DNA from: a virus
DNA length: 64,000 bases
IMG/VR virus record: IMGVR_UViG_3300021420_000021
Location: 30,267-94,266 of that record
Reading direction: 5' to 3' (one strand)
In this document: positions 49,973 to 57,897 of the stretch, one piece after another
Numbering within the stretch: position 1 is the stretch's first letter
Layout: each line of letters opens with the position of its first letter
Translations under genes and position numbers: made by a program
The notes under the pieces: model-generated
Told to the model about the DNA's origin: nothing
Seen by the model: only the letters and a program-made list of their open reading frames with translations
Database searches by the model: none

Positions 49973-51118
49973 CTATACGTGTGAATCAACTAACGGTTTT
50001 ACACCCGATACTTTACTTTTAAGCATTTTCCAGATAATCGGACGAACATTTTTTCCATCTAACATTGCAAAAAGAACACCCGAAATCGGCTTGTTCTGTT
50101 CATTCGTAAAAAGTTCTGCCCATTGCTTGCGTGTCGGCAATTCATTTCCGTAAGGCGGCGCGTTTAACACTGCTCGGGCGCAAATAAACATTGTTTCTGC
50201 CGCGTCATTAATTTGCTTGTATTCGTTCTCCAAATATCGCCGCCACTTGCTAAGAAAATGACTAAACCAAGGGTTTGTTTCGTTCGTCCATTGATCTAAA
50301 ACGCTCGTCCAGCTATTCTCTAGCGCTTCGAGAATGCGTTTCGGGCTAGTTTGTGTCACAATACGATGGATTTTCAAGTATTCGAGTAGTTTCACCTTGA
50401 GACGAAATGGCGTCTGCCCCTGTCTACACCACACGAGCACAAAGCCTTCAAAGTTCTGCTTATTCGTATTCGCTTCTTTTAATGCTTTCTCCATCGTGAA
50501 ACTGTACTTTTCAGGAATGGACAAACTGTTCAAAGACGCATACTGACACAAATCATCGTAATCAACTTCTTCGCCCGTTTCGTTATCGATCAATGCGAGC
50601 AATGTCAACCCTTCTCGTTTTCCATAGTCAACAACGATCCGCAGATTCGGCGTCAATCCTTCAAACACAGGAGTAAATCCCGGACGCCAGCGCCAATTCG
50701 GGCGATGTTTCTGATACCATTTCGTCGCCCACTTTGCATGAACTGAATTGAACGAACTCTTACTCGCGATATAATCTTTCCCATTGTAATTGTACAAGAT
50801 ACAAAGAAATCCGTCCATTTTTTCGTAAATCTCAGGCTCGCCCGGAGGAAGTAAATTTACAGTATCAGAAAGAATCGCTTGTCCGTAATTAAAGAATTTC
50901 TCAAATGGTCGAGCAACAATTTCAAATGTTTCTGTATTGTAAATCAGCCCGCGACATTTTGTTGTTACAGAATCCCAAACATTATCATAAACCGCCTTTC
51001 GGCCATAACACATAATCGCGAGCGGAAATTCGTCATGAAAGTTCCGGTCGATCAAACACGAATCGATATATTCATCAAGTTTGTCGGCGTCGATTCCCAA
51101 GTACGTGAATAAATTCAT
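49973..51118 (-). CDS. T4 Rnl1-like RNA ligase
   Basis: 381 residues from ATG 51118 (GGGGTG upstream). Motif I is EKMDGFL, giving the adenylated Lys of KxDG; upstream CRGLIYNTETFEIVARPFEKFFNYG matches the Rnl1 N-terminal region, and FEGFVLVW and FRLKVK are motifs IV and V. The C-terminal domain is helical, as in T4 Rnl1. It seals RNA ends with ATP, usually repairing host tRNAs cut by anticodon nucleases. A nucleotidyltransferase-like gene lies 3 kb upstream. Confidence 0.9.
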   Translation of the reverse strand: MNLFTYLGIDADKLDEYIDSCLIDRNFHDEFPLAIMCYGRKAVYDNVWDSVTTKCRGLIYNTETFEIVARPFEKFFNYGQAILSDTVNLLPPGEPEIYEKMDGFLCILYNYNGKDYIASKSSFNSVHAKWATKWYQKHRPNWRWRPGFTPVFEGLTPNLRIVVDYGKREGLTLLALIDNETGEEVDYDDLCQYASLNSLSIPEKYSFTMEKALKEANTNKQNFEGFVLVWCRQGQTPFRLKVKLLEYLKIHRIVTQTSPKRILEALENSWTSVLDQWTNETNPWFSHFLSKWRRYLENEYKQINDAAETMFICARAVLNAPPYGNELPTRKQWAELFTNEQNKPISGVLFAMLDGKNVRPIIWKMLKSKVSGVKPLVDSHV

Positions 51119-51120
51119 AA

Positions 51121-51420
51121 TCACCCCGCGTTAAAAGATGAACAAATTACGCCTGCTTCAACTCCCGGCGCGGCTTTGCCAAGATATTCCACATCGACTT
51201 GATCCGCATCAGCCCAACAATAATTATGAACCTCTTTTGACTCTGAAGTTGTATGTCCGGGCCAAATCCACCACCAAGAATCGTCATGATATGTATAAAC
51301 GAAATCATTTATGGCCGGATATATTTTTCGGGCTGATTCTTCATCTTCTGCCACGACAACAGCAGAGTCGTAAGTGTCGTAGTCATTATTGACGCCCTGT
51401 GAGATGAGATAAAGATTCAT
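51121..51420 (-). CDS. Small phage protein
   Basis: 99 residues. MNLYLISQGVNNDYDTYDSAVVVAEDE with a later DSWWWIWPGHTTS; a short fold common in phages and unnamed. TAATG overlap with the small gene upstream, and GTGA with the ligase. Confidence 0.6.
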   Translation of the reverse strand: MNLYLISQGVNNDYDTYDSAVVVAEDEESARKIYPAINDFVYTYHDDSWWWIWPGHTTSESKEVHNYCWADADQVDVEYLGKAAPGVEAGVICSSFNAG

Positions 51421-51596
51421 TAATCCGCCTTTAGTTCAGGATGTTCTGTTTGAATTTCTTTCTTGATATCGCGATCAACACCGTCGATAATCGCGTTCTG
51501 ATGCTCAGTTTTACGTCCGGGCGCATTCTTTCGCCCGCCGTTACTTTGTACAAACGTTTTTCCGTTTAGCCAAGATAACTTCGGCAAATCGCGCAT
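51420..51596 (-). CDS. 58-residue basic protein
   Basis: Start MRDLPKLSWLNGKTFVQSNG; SD GAGGTG. Basic middle (GRKNAPGRKTEHQN), acidic end. The promoter at 51613-51641 points at it with a very short leader. Not recognised. Confidence 0.6.
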   Translation of the reverse strand: MRDLPKLSWLNGKTFVQSNGGRKNAPGRKTEHQNAIIDGVDRDIKKEIQTEHPELKAD

Positions 51597-51612
51597 ATTT
51601 CACCTCTATATG

Positions 51613-51641
51613 AATATACTATGTATTCGGATGATTGTCAA
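51613..51641 (-). promoter_or_regulatory. Strong sigma70-like promoter, minus strand
   Basis: TTGACA (51641-51636), 17-bp spacer, TATATT (51618-51613) on the minus strand, within the last codons of the upstream nuclease. Drives 51596 and the RNA ligase onward. Confidence 0.75.
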
Positions 51642-52686
51642 CAAATTTCTTTTCACAGGCCGCGCACATCGTTTCTGCGCCGTTACAGCCTTTCTTTCGG
51701 CGCGAGCCTTTGTACTTTGTATAATCGAGACATTGCAATTGTCGTTCCGCCGCAAGTACTTCTTTCGCCCGATCACGTTTCTGAGTCTTGATATCGTCAA
51801 TTCGGTCTTCGATCTTATGAACTGATCTATAAAGTGCCAACGCGTTCAGAAATCCTTGAAAGTCTTGGTCAAATAAATCTTGACCTGTCACATGCCACGG
51901 ATCGAATTCCGCATCATCTTTCCCGAGTCTTATGATCCATCGGTCGTCAATCGTTTTGCCCGATTCTTCCTGAATTGCCTGTTGGTAGGCCGAAGTTTGG
52001 AGCAAATATTCGATATAAAGATAATTACTCGTTTTCCAATCAACGAGCGTATATCGGCCTTTAAACGTCGCCGGGCAACATTCTTTATCGGTACATGAGT
52101 CAACAAATGCGAGTCCATCTGCTGTTCCGGCGTAGTTATATTTCCGGGAGAAGCATTTACGCTCTGTCGAAATCCATCTGACATTATGTTTATGCATCCA
52201 TTCAAGGGCGGCGGTAACGGCGTTTGCGGCTCGTTCATCAGATGGAAATTTGGAGAGTAATTCAAGTCGTCTGTCCTCTTTCTCTTCGATTATACTTTGT
52301 ATATAATTCTCAATCCATTCGTGGGCCGCGTGCCCGGTTTCGCCTGCTGCTTCGAGTTCTTCTTTGTCAGCTTTCTTTGCTTGGGCGATCAGTTCATCTA
52401 ATGTCGTTGAAAGATCAAGTTCACTTAATTCCCAAAGGGGTAAGCCGATAATTAGCTTTTTTAATTTCTCAAGTGCTTTCTTTACGGCCCATCGCATCAA
52501 AACTTCCGACTTGTCGATAATATGACAAACTGTCGTTACTCCGTCTTGACGTTCTCTTGATCCGTCTGGAAGAACGCGATAATAACTCCATTTTGACTGA
52601 TCGAATAGTAAAGTTTCTGTTCCGCCGTAAAAAGAATAACTCGGCAAATCGCCAAAGCCGTCTGCGTAAAGAATCAGCGGCTTCAA
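51619..52686 (-). CDS. PD-(D/E)XK nuclease (Cas4/RecB-like)
   Basis: 355 residues. AGTADGLAFVD, then YTLVDWKTSNYLYIEYLLQTS gives the D...(D/E)-x-K pair and QTSAYQQA the motif IV Gln/Tyr. An early His (GHAAHEWIENY) completes the fold. A C-terminal Cys cluster (MCAACEKKF, plus an upstream KECC) may bind a metal or an Fe-S cluster. Such exonucleases produce single strands for RecA. Confidence 0.75.
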   Translation of the reverse strand: MKPLILYADGFGDLPSYSFYGGTETLLFDQSKWSYYRVLPDGSRERQDGVTTVCHIIDKSEVLMRWAVKKALEKLKKLIIGLPLWELSELDLSTTLDELIAQAKKADKEELEAAGETGHAAHEWIENYIQSIIEEKEDRRLELLSKFPSDERAANAVTAALEWMHKHNVRWISTERKCFSRKYNYAGTADGLAFVDSCTDKECCPATFKGRYTLVDWKTSNYLYIEYLLQTSAYQQAIQEESGKTIDDRWIIRLGKDDAEFDPWHVTGQDLFDQDFQGFLNALALYRSVHKIEDRIDDIKTQKRDRAKEVLAAERQLQCLDYTKYKGSRRKKGCNGAETMCAACEKKFVDNHPNT

Positions 52687-53195
52687 TTCATCTCCGAACT
52701 TACTTCCGGGCGAAATGATTCAAATCTGACTCGACCTTCGTCGATTGCGCGTTTTACCTGAACTTGTCTTGAATTCAATTTTGCAACGCCAGTTTTGACA
52801 TCAAGAAGAACGACCGATTTCAATATTCCTTCGTCAAGTCCGTCGAAGATCAAATAATCAATCGGAGCGCCGATAAAGTGCGAGTCTTTCGGATTGTAAT
52901 TAAATCCATTCAAATACGGCGCAAATTGTTCTGAAATCAATCCCCGATTTACGGCCCGAGATATTTTGACTGCACTTGCGCGTTCTTTTTCTGTATGTTC
53001 GAATTTCCAATCTGCAAACTTTAATTCGTATTCGCCCGCGACTAAAGATTTATGTCGTTCGAGTTCCGATTGCATTTGTTCTTGCGCTTGCATTCGAATC
53101 GCAGTCGTATCGGCGTCTTGTTTCGCGAGCAAGTTTGAATATCTGCGCCAAAGAATTATGACGATTATACACAATACAATGATTGCTATTAGCAT
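52683..53195 (-). CDS. Membrane-anchored Holliday-junction-resolvase-like nuclease
   Basis: 170 residues. N-terminal membrane segment (MLIAIIVLCIIVIILW), coiled linker, then the nuclease: SRAVNRGLISEQFAPYL, PKDSHFIGAPIDYLIFDGL, SVVLLDVKTGVAKL. The E, D and D-x-K residues form a PD-(D/E)XK site as in the COG4741 'archaeal resolvase-related' family, which also has an N-terminal anchor. It would cut DNA at the inner membrane. Overlaps the next nuclease gene by 4 nt. Confidence 0.75.
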   Translation of the reverse strand: MLIAIIVLCIIVIILWRRYSNLLAKQDADTTAIRMQAQEQMQSELERHKSLVAGEYELKFADWKFEHTEKERASAVKISRAVNRGLISEQFAPYLNGFNYNPKDSHFIGAPIDYLIFDGLDEGILKSVVLLDVKTGVAKLNSRQVQVKRAIDEGRVRFESFRPEVSSEMN

Positions 53196-53212
53196 GAATC
53201 CTTTCTAATAGT

Positions 53213-53533
53213 TTAAATCCATTCTGGACCGAACGGCCCTTGACACGTTGCGCCAATATTACCGCAGTCAGTTGGCACTTTGTTTTTATCGATTACATCA
53301 TGAATCGTCCGAAGCGCCATCGCCGCCAACTGGATCAATTCCGTTCGCATTTGGGGCCGAGTATCGCGATTCTTATTCAAATTATACTTTTTAACTTCGT
53401 CCCAGAATTCATCAAATTCTTCTTTGATAACTCCATAACCTTCGTGCGGCCCGTTAATTGGCGCGAATAAAGATTGCGCCCGATTTACTTCGGCGGCGAC
53501 TTCTTGTACAAGACCATCGACTATATAGCTCAT
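53213..53533 (-). CDS. MazG-like nucleotide pyrophosphohydrolase
   Basis: 106 residues. EGYGVIKEEFDEFWDEVKKY carries the acidic EExxE..E helix and RTELIQLAAMALRTIHDV the second helix, in MazG-like order, although the second metal Asp is not obvious. Would hydrolyse NTPs or dNTPs. Coupled to the small gene upstream. Confidence 0.55.
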   Translation of the reverse strand: MSYIVDGLVQEVAAEVNRAQSLFAPINGPHEGYGVIKEEFDEFWDEVKKYNLNKNRDTRPQMRTELIQLAAMALRTIHDVIDKNKVPTDCGNIGATCQGPFGPEWI

Positions 53534-53718
53534 TTCTTTTTCTCCTGTTTATTCTTCGCCTGACTCGCGACAAGATCAAGCGCGTCTTTATACAAATAAA
53601 GTCCTTGAAATTGCGGTTCGCGCCAACGCCACGGACTAGATATATTAAGTTTCTTCCAGCCGTGTTTAAAAAGCCGCGCTTCGCCGTCAGGATCAGACTT
53701 AATTTTGATATTTTTCAT
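53530..53718 (-). CDS. Small hypothetical protein
   Basis: 62 residues from ATG 53718; an in-frame TTG upstream is less likely. Basic, ends in KNKQEKKK. Not recognised. Confidence 0.5.
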   Translation of the reverse strand: MKNIKIKSDPDGEARLFKHGWKKLNISSPWRWREPQFQGLYLYKDALDLVASQAKNKQEKKK

Positions 53719-53863
53719 TCGTCTTTCTTTGAACAATATTGTCAAGTATTTCGCCTGTCAAACGTTGTTCAACCGAAGATTCGTTAATTTTCAGAACACG
53801 AATCCCAGACTTGTTTTGAACTTGAATCAAATCATCTTGATGAATACTTGGAAATTCAGACAT
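53699..53863 (-). CDS. Small hypothetical protein
   Basis: 54 residues, SD AGGAG. Starts MSEFPSIHQDDLIQVQNKSG; looks like a beta hairpin (SGIRVLKIN) then a helix. It overlaps the next gene by 20 nt. Not recognised. Confidence 0.55.
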   Translation of the reverse strand: MSEFPSIHQDDLIQVQNKSGIRVLKINESSVEQRLTGEILDNIVQRKTNEKYQN

Positions 53864-54806
53864 ATATTTTCTCCTGTGCGCGAATGCGCTTAATATATCC
53901 ATTATCGACTGCATTCAGAAACTTGTCAACATAATTCGGATCATAAGCGGCACAAATATCCGGATAGTGCTCGACTGCAAACTCTCGGAAATATCCGGAA
54001 GTCAATGTCGTTCCTATTCTCATCATCGACCACTGAAACGCCGATTTCGCGTCAGCCAATTTCTTGCCTTCATAAAGCATAGGCAAAATTCCGCGCTCAA
54101 GGGCGATTACATACGCTTCTTCGAGAACGCATTGAATTTGTTGTTCATAAGTCAATTCAAAGAACTTCTCTTTGCTCGATTTTACCGTCCCGGATGAACT
54201 GTCAGCAATATACGTAAACATCGGCCATTCGCGGTGCGCCATGACATGATGAATTTCATCGTGTTCGAAAGTGTGATTAGAAACATCATCTTTAAAGAAT
54301 TCATCTTTCGATTTATTCAAACTTGGCGGGCGTTTCGTATGTTTCGTTTCTTCGGCCTTTAGCTTCGTAATTTCGGGCATCGAATCAACGCCGCCGACTA
54401 AGTCTTTCAGGAGATGATAATCACGAATGTGCTTTTCCCAATGTCGAGCGAGAAATCTGTGTGACCGCTTTAACGAATAAAGCATGTCAATACTTGCAAG
54501 CGCAATCGGTTCGCCGTAAACTTCAATCGCTGAATTTGATTCTTTACGGCCCGCGATATAAGCCGCCGTTGCAGGAGATTCTTCAGCTATCTGGAATTCA
54601 ATTGCACGAAACGGTAAATTGGGCGGATTATACACGATATAATGGCCGTTTGATACATGTTCACAATCTCTGTGAATATCGTGTCGCCAACAGAAATCGA
54701 TCATTTCTTCCGTCGTACACATGATATCTAAATCTTGCGGACGACGAAATTCAATACCGAGAAATCGGCAATGATCGGCTAAAGCTGTTGATCCGATGAT
54801 GATCAT
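53856..54806 (-). CDS. Nucleotidyltransferase-like protein
   Basis: 316 residues from ATG 54806 (GAGG five bases before). The opening MIIIGSTALADHCRFLG... RPQDLDIMC matches the minimal nucleotidyltransferase signature GS-x(n)-DLDI (GS plus the metal Asp pair). The middle and C-terminal parts are helical (HDEIHHVMAHREWP; LTYEQQIQCVLEEA). With RNA ligase and phosphoesterase nearby, an RNA-repair role such as end addition is plausible; antibiotic-type or antitoxin transferases are alternatives. Confidence 0.65.
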   Translation of the reverse strand: MIIIGSTALADHCRFLGIEFRRPQDLDIMCTTEEMIDFCWRHDIHRDCEHVSNGHYIVYNPPNLPFRAIEFQIAEESPATAAYIAGRKESNSAIEVYGEPIALASIDMLYSLKRSHRFLARHWEKHIRDYHLLKDLVGGVDSMPEITKLKAEETKHTKRPPSLNKSKDEFFKDDVSNHTFEHDEIHHVMAHREWPMFTYIADSSSGTVKSSKEKFFELTYEQQIQCVLEEAYVIALERGILPMLYEGKKLADAKSAFQWSMMRIGTTLTSGYFREFAVEHYPDICAAYDPNYVDKFLNAVDNGYIKRIRAQEKIYV

Positions 54807-54817
54807 AAGAACCTCGT

Positions 54818-55078
54818 TTACCAGCAATTAGACGATTCGTAGCTTTCTTCGTAAACTGGTTCGACTTCTTCAGACGACTCAAACGCGCTCAATTGCTTAA
54901 ATCGTTCTTGAAGTTCTTGTTCAGTGGGAACAACGATTGTCGCGCCGATTTTCTTTGCTTTCGCGGCGATACTTCGGAATTCAGATTGCGCGTCTTCAAT
55001 CGTCAAATCGCGGCGATTAAGCGAGTCCATAACAGTCGCAATCTGTTGATAAATTTGAGTAATTGTTTCTTTTGCCAT
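54818..55078 (-). CDS. Small helical protein
   Basis: 86 residues behind AATTTAGGAGGATT. Helical start (TQIYQQIATVMDSLNRRD), acidic C-terminus ending SSNCW. Not recognised. Confidence 0.55.
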   Translation of the reverse strand: MAKETITQIYQQIATVMDSLNRRDLTIEDAQSEFRSIAAKAKKIGATIVVPTEQELQERFKQLSAFESSEEVEPVYEESYESSNCW

Positions 55079-55085
55079 AATCCTC

Positions 55086-55745
55086 CTAAATTTCTACAAT
55101 CCAAGGTTTGTTTACGACTTCGTAAGCTTCATTTACGACACTCGCGTTAAAGAATTCTGTTCCGTTGACTGATTTATGACCGTATCCGCAATGAACGTGT
55201 CCGAATACGTGTACTTTAGGGCGAATAGTCATAACTCTTAGGTTCAAATCGGCACATCCGACATGTTCATTCCATACACGATCTAAAACTCCCATCGGCG
55301 GGCCGTGTGTAATAAGTACGTCTGTATTCTGCGGAATCAAATCCCAACGTTCTCGGATTTGCCCGCCACGATACGCGTTAAACGCCCATCCGCCAAACCA
55401 AGGCGTAAACGGACTTCCATAAAACTTTACGCCGTCAATCACTGCGCCCGAATCGCGCAAATAATGAACGTCTTTAAAGAAGTCATTACGCAAAATATCT
55501 TCGCAGTTCTCTTGCATAAATGCTTGACACGCCCAATCGTGATTGCCTGCGATTGCTACGACGTGGGCAAATCTCTTCGTCTGTTCGTTCAGCCAATCTG
55601 TGGCGTTTTTTAATTCTTTAATGCGATGTTTATTGTCCGGATCGCCATTACACAAATCTCCGGCGTGAACGAGAACATCACAACCATCAGGCAAAACAAG
55701 TTGATCATGGAGAGAATGCGTATCGGAAATCAAGCAAAGTTTCAT
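55086..55745 (-). CDS. Calcineurin-like metallophosphoesterase
   Basis: 219 residues from ATG 55745 (AAGGA upstream). The motifs are complete: ISDTHS (D-x-H), HAGDLC (GD), AGNHDWA (GNHD), THGPP and GHVHCG. This is the YfcE/MPE class; substrate may be a 2',3'-cyclic phosphate or a nucleotide. It could supply the phosphatase step of RNA repair with the ligase downstream. Nucleotide salvage is the alternative. Confidence 0.85.
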   Translation of the reverse strand: MKLCLISDTHSLHDQLVLPDGCDVLVHAGDLCNGDPDNKHRIKELKNATDWLNEQTKRFAHVVAIAGNHDWACQAFMQENCEDILRNDFFKDVHYLRDSGAVIDGVKFYGSPFTPWFGGWAFNAYRGGQIRERWDLIPQNTDVLITHGPPMGVLDRVWNEHVGCADLNLRVMTIRPKVHVFGHVHCGYGHKSVNGTEFFNASVVNEAYEVVNKPWIVEI

Positions 55746-55747
55746 TG

Positions 55748-55987
55748 TTATCCTTTTATAACTTTCCAATCGTTCGTGTATTTCAGAACTCCGTCTCCGA
55801 CGAGCATTAAAACCGCGCCGCGCATGTCATATTTATCCGGGCGCGGATAGATTCGGCCTCGAACCTCCTCAAAGAACGCTGAAGCACAAAGGCCGGGAAA
55901 TTGCTTGACAACTGCTAAACAAACTTTTTTTAACGCATTATATTCTTCAATCTTGCCGCTTTCGTGTAGATTCCAAAGTTTGCTCAT
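55748..55987 (-). CDS. Small hypothetical protein
   Basis: 79 residues; helix (YNALKKVCLAVVKQF) then beta-hairpin GVLKYTNDWKV: a winged-helix-like layout. 4-nt overlap with the gene upstream. Confidence 0.5.
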   Translation of the reverse strand: MSKLWNLHESGKIEEYNALKKVCLAVVKQFPGLCASAFFEEVRGRIYPRPDKYDMRGAVLMLVGDGVLKYTNDWKVIKG

Positions 55988-56154
55988 TCGGCCTCTTTTT
56001 GTACTTCGTATAATCCTTCGCCAATACTCTGACGAACGATCAGTTCTTTCGTCGTTGCTTCGGTCTTCGTCTTGGCCGTTCCGACAATTTCGCCGTCAAG
56101 AAGAATCTCGAATGATTCGTCCCAAAGAGCTTCGATTTTGACTCGGTTAGACAT
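55984..56154 (-). CDS. 56-residue hypothetical protein
   Basis: Starts MSNRVKIEALWDESFEILLD; a small beta domain with a helix (TKTEATTKELIVRQ). Its SD is weak (ACTTCTT region), and GGAGG lies inside the leader hairpin instead. ATGA overlap with the next gene. Confidence 0.6.
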   Translation of the reverse strand: MSNRVKIEALWDESFEILLDGEIVGTAKTKTEATTKELIVRQSIGEGLYEVQKEAE

Positions 56155-56167
56155 AAGATTAAGAAGT

Positions 56168-56197
56168 GGCCCGGATCGATCTAGTCGCCTCCGGGCC
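56168..56197 (-). promoter_or_regulatory. Leader hairpin of the 56154 transcript
   Basis: A perfect 8-bp stem GGCCCGGA/TCCGGGCC encloses a 14-nt loop. The only good SD, GGAGG, begins in its stem and runs into its loop, 33 nt from the ATG. Suggests structural control of the unit's start. Confidence 0.45.
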
Positions 56198-56242
56198 TAA
56201 AGCCTAAGCAGGATAAGTGCAACTGCTGGCCCCTCTATTAAA

Positions 56243-56271
56243 AGTATACGAAATACAAAGATCGATGTCAA
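56243..56271 (-). promoter_or_regulatory. Strong sigma70-like promoter, minus strand
   Basis: TTGACA (56271-56266), 17-bp spacer, TATACT (56248-56243). Would start near 56236 and transcribe the structured leader and genes from 56154 on. Confidence 0.75.
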
Positions 56272-56489
56272 GAGAAATCGAGTGTGTTTTCGACAAATAG
56301 TTCCGAGTCGCATAACGAATAAAAGTGATTGGGTGATGATCTGTTCCAAATTTCTATTCTTCGCATTGCCTCTTCTGTTGAAATTCCGCCATTTTCATCT
56401 TCCGTCCATTCAATTCGTGAAAAATCTTTAAACGCCCATAACTTGTTCTTATAGATCGGACCATCAACGAGAAAATGTGTCACTCTCAT
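56268..56489 (-). CDS. Small hypothetical protein
   Basis: 73 residues; acidic with FSRIEWTEDENGGISTEEAM. Overlaps the clamp-like gene by 4 nt. Not recognised. Confidence 0.5.
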   Translation of the reverse strand: MRVTHFLVDGPIYKNKLWAFKDFSRIEWTEDENGGISTEEAMRRIEIWNRSSPNHFYSLCDSELFVENTLDFS

Positions 56490-57094
56490 CGAAATTTTCT
56501 GCCTTCGGTACTCGGCAGCGGCAAACGCTTTTCTTCGTAATATTCGTTCGTCGTCGGTGTTTTGCCGTCAGGTTCGCCCGGAATACAAGACCCGCTATAC
56601 GTAATCCCCATCAGCACTCCGGTGAACTCTTGATCGTTTTCCATTCTGTGCGCGTCGATCCGAAGACTATTTCCGCAAAATCTAAGTTTTACAAGACTGC
56701 GCGAATGATCTGTGACTTCGATTGCTGCTTTCAAAAGATTGATTAGGCTCTTTGCGTTAACGACAATACTCGCAGTCTGCTTATTTGAATCGACAATTCC
56801 TTGTTCGAGATTCGGAACTGTAAATCGGCCCGAGGTTTTCGCTTCTAATCCTTCGGGCAAACTTACAGATTCCTCGTCTTCAGGTTTAATCTTACTGAGT
56901 GTATCTTTGGTGTATATAACAGGCTCATGTAAAGTGGTATTTTGGCCCTTCGGCAATGTTACACGTATAATGCTCGTCGTGTCTGTACAAAGAATTCCTT
57001 TCGGCCCGACAAACGCGTATTCGAATTTATCTTCGCCCATCGCGTGAAGCGCGGCGAAACATTTTTTATTGAGAATAAATCTTCGTTCAGACAT
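56486..57094 (-). CDS. Sliding-clamp-like (beta clamp fragment) protein
   Basis: 202 residues. FAALHAMGEDKFEYAFVGP and SIVVNAKSLINLLKAAIEV with SLVKLRFCGNSLRIDAH resemble the beta-strand/helix repeats of DNA polymerase III beta-like phage clamps; only part of such a ring subunit fits in 200 residues. No clear other motif. It is first behind the AT-rich gap, where a replication gene is plausible. Homology from memory. Confidence 0.4.
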   Translation of the reverse strand: MSERRFILNKKCFAALHAMGEDKFEYAFVGPKGILCTDTTSIIRVTLPKGQNTTLHEPVIYTKDTLSKIKPEDEESVSLPEGLEAKTSGRFTVPNLEQGIVDSNKQTASIVVNAKSLINLLKAAIEVTDHSRSLVKLRFCGNSLRIDAHRMENDQEFTGVLMGITYSGSCIPGEPDGKTPTTNEYYEEKRLPLPSTEGRKFR

Positions 57095-57442
57095 TTTTCG
57101 CGCCCCCGAATAACGAATATAGCATACTTGTCAAGAAAAATCTACTCCCCGGAAAAGTCACGTAAATTTGTATTTAGAAATCATATACTATTTTTTCTAA
57201 ATTCCGGACATTTCAGAAAGTTAAAAAAAGTAACAATATTTTTTAATTACTGTATAAATTTTACACTTACTGCGTTTTTTCGCGCTATTCGCATTTGCAG
57301 TCCCGTACAGCGTCGATAGCTTTCTGATGGCTCTAAACCTCGTTTCTCGAATAATTATCTCTCATATTGGCCTGTATTGCGTTTTCTGTACCCTTATAAG
57401 GGCCGATTAGGTCGTAAACTGCCGCTATATAGGTACTTCCAA
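57095..57442 (-). other. AT-rich gene-free interval with inverted repeats
   Basis: 348 bp without a convincing gene. It holds nested inverted repeats (57172-57202), long A/T runs near 57215-57260, a perfect 12-bp palindrome CCCTTATAAGGG (57391-57402), and a TTGACA and extended -10-like TATATT close to the clamp-like gene (spacing poor). Candidate replication origin or control region. Confidence 0.4.
57172..57202. repeat. Inverted repeat in the AT-rich interval
   Basis: ATTTAGAAA (57172-57180) and TTTCTAAAT (57194-57202), 13 bp apart, nested inside CCGGAA and TTCCGG copies. Could be an operator, an origin hairpin or an RNA structure. Confidence 0.55.
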
Positions 57443-57640
57443 TTACCAGTGTATTCCGTCATACCAGAGCGTTAACTGTCGGCCCGAGTCTCGTTCTACG
57501 TGTGCTGCTATCTCCCGCCGACATGATCCGCAATCGTCCGTGCCAAGCGGACAATGCGCGACACAGCAATGACTATGGCGCAAACGAGAATTACACTCTG
57601 TATAAATCTTATCGCGCAACGCGAGAGTCGGAATTCTCAT
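57443..57640 (-). CDS. Small Cys/His-rich protein
   Basis: 65 residues from ATG 57640. HSHCCVAHCPLGTDDCGSCR has five Cys and several His, likely zinc-binding. Overlaps the upstream gene by 4 nt. Not recognised. Confidence 0.55.
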   Translation of the reverse strand: MRIPTLALRDKIYTECNSRLRHSHCCVAHCPLGTDDCGSCRREIAAHVERDSGRQLTLWYDGIHW

Positions 57641-57897
57641 ACTATTAACTCTTCTTGACTCGCGCATATGCCTAAAATCATTTGCTTACACGATTCAGGA
57701 TCAGGATCAACAATCGAATATGTCCATTGCTTGTTTCCGTCCGGGCCATTCCAATATTCCATTAAACTGCGCGTATTCGTCTTTGGCACAATCGGCTGCG
57801 CATACGCAGTTAGCGACATTATTACATCTGGAAATGTGCCTTTACTCACTGCCCGGATCATAACTTTATCTGTATCTGTCCCGTCATCCAAAATCAT
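57637..57897 (-). CDS. Small hypothetical protein
   Basis: 86 residues; alpha/beta with SLTAYAQPIVPKTNTRSLM and YSIVDPDPESCKQM. 4-nt overlaps on both sides. Not recognised. Confidence 0.5.
   Translation of the reverse strand: MILDDGTDTDKVMIRAVSKGTFPDVIMSLTAYAQPIVPKTNTRSLMEYWNGPDGNKQWTYSIVDPDPESCKQMILGICASQEELIV

Noticed and set aside
57290-57440. Minus-strand fragment reading IGSTYIAAVYDLIGPYKG
   Set aside because: No start codon with SD and no family signal; kept as part of the gene-free interval.
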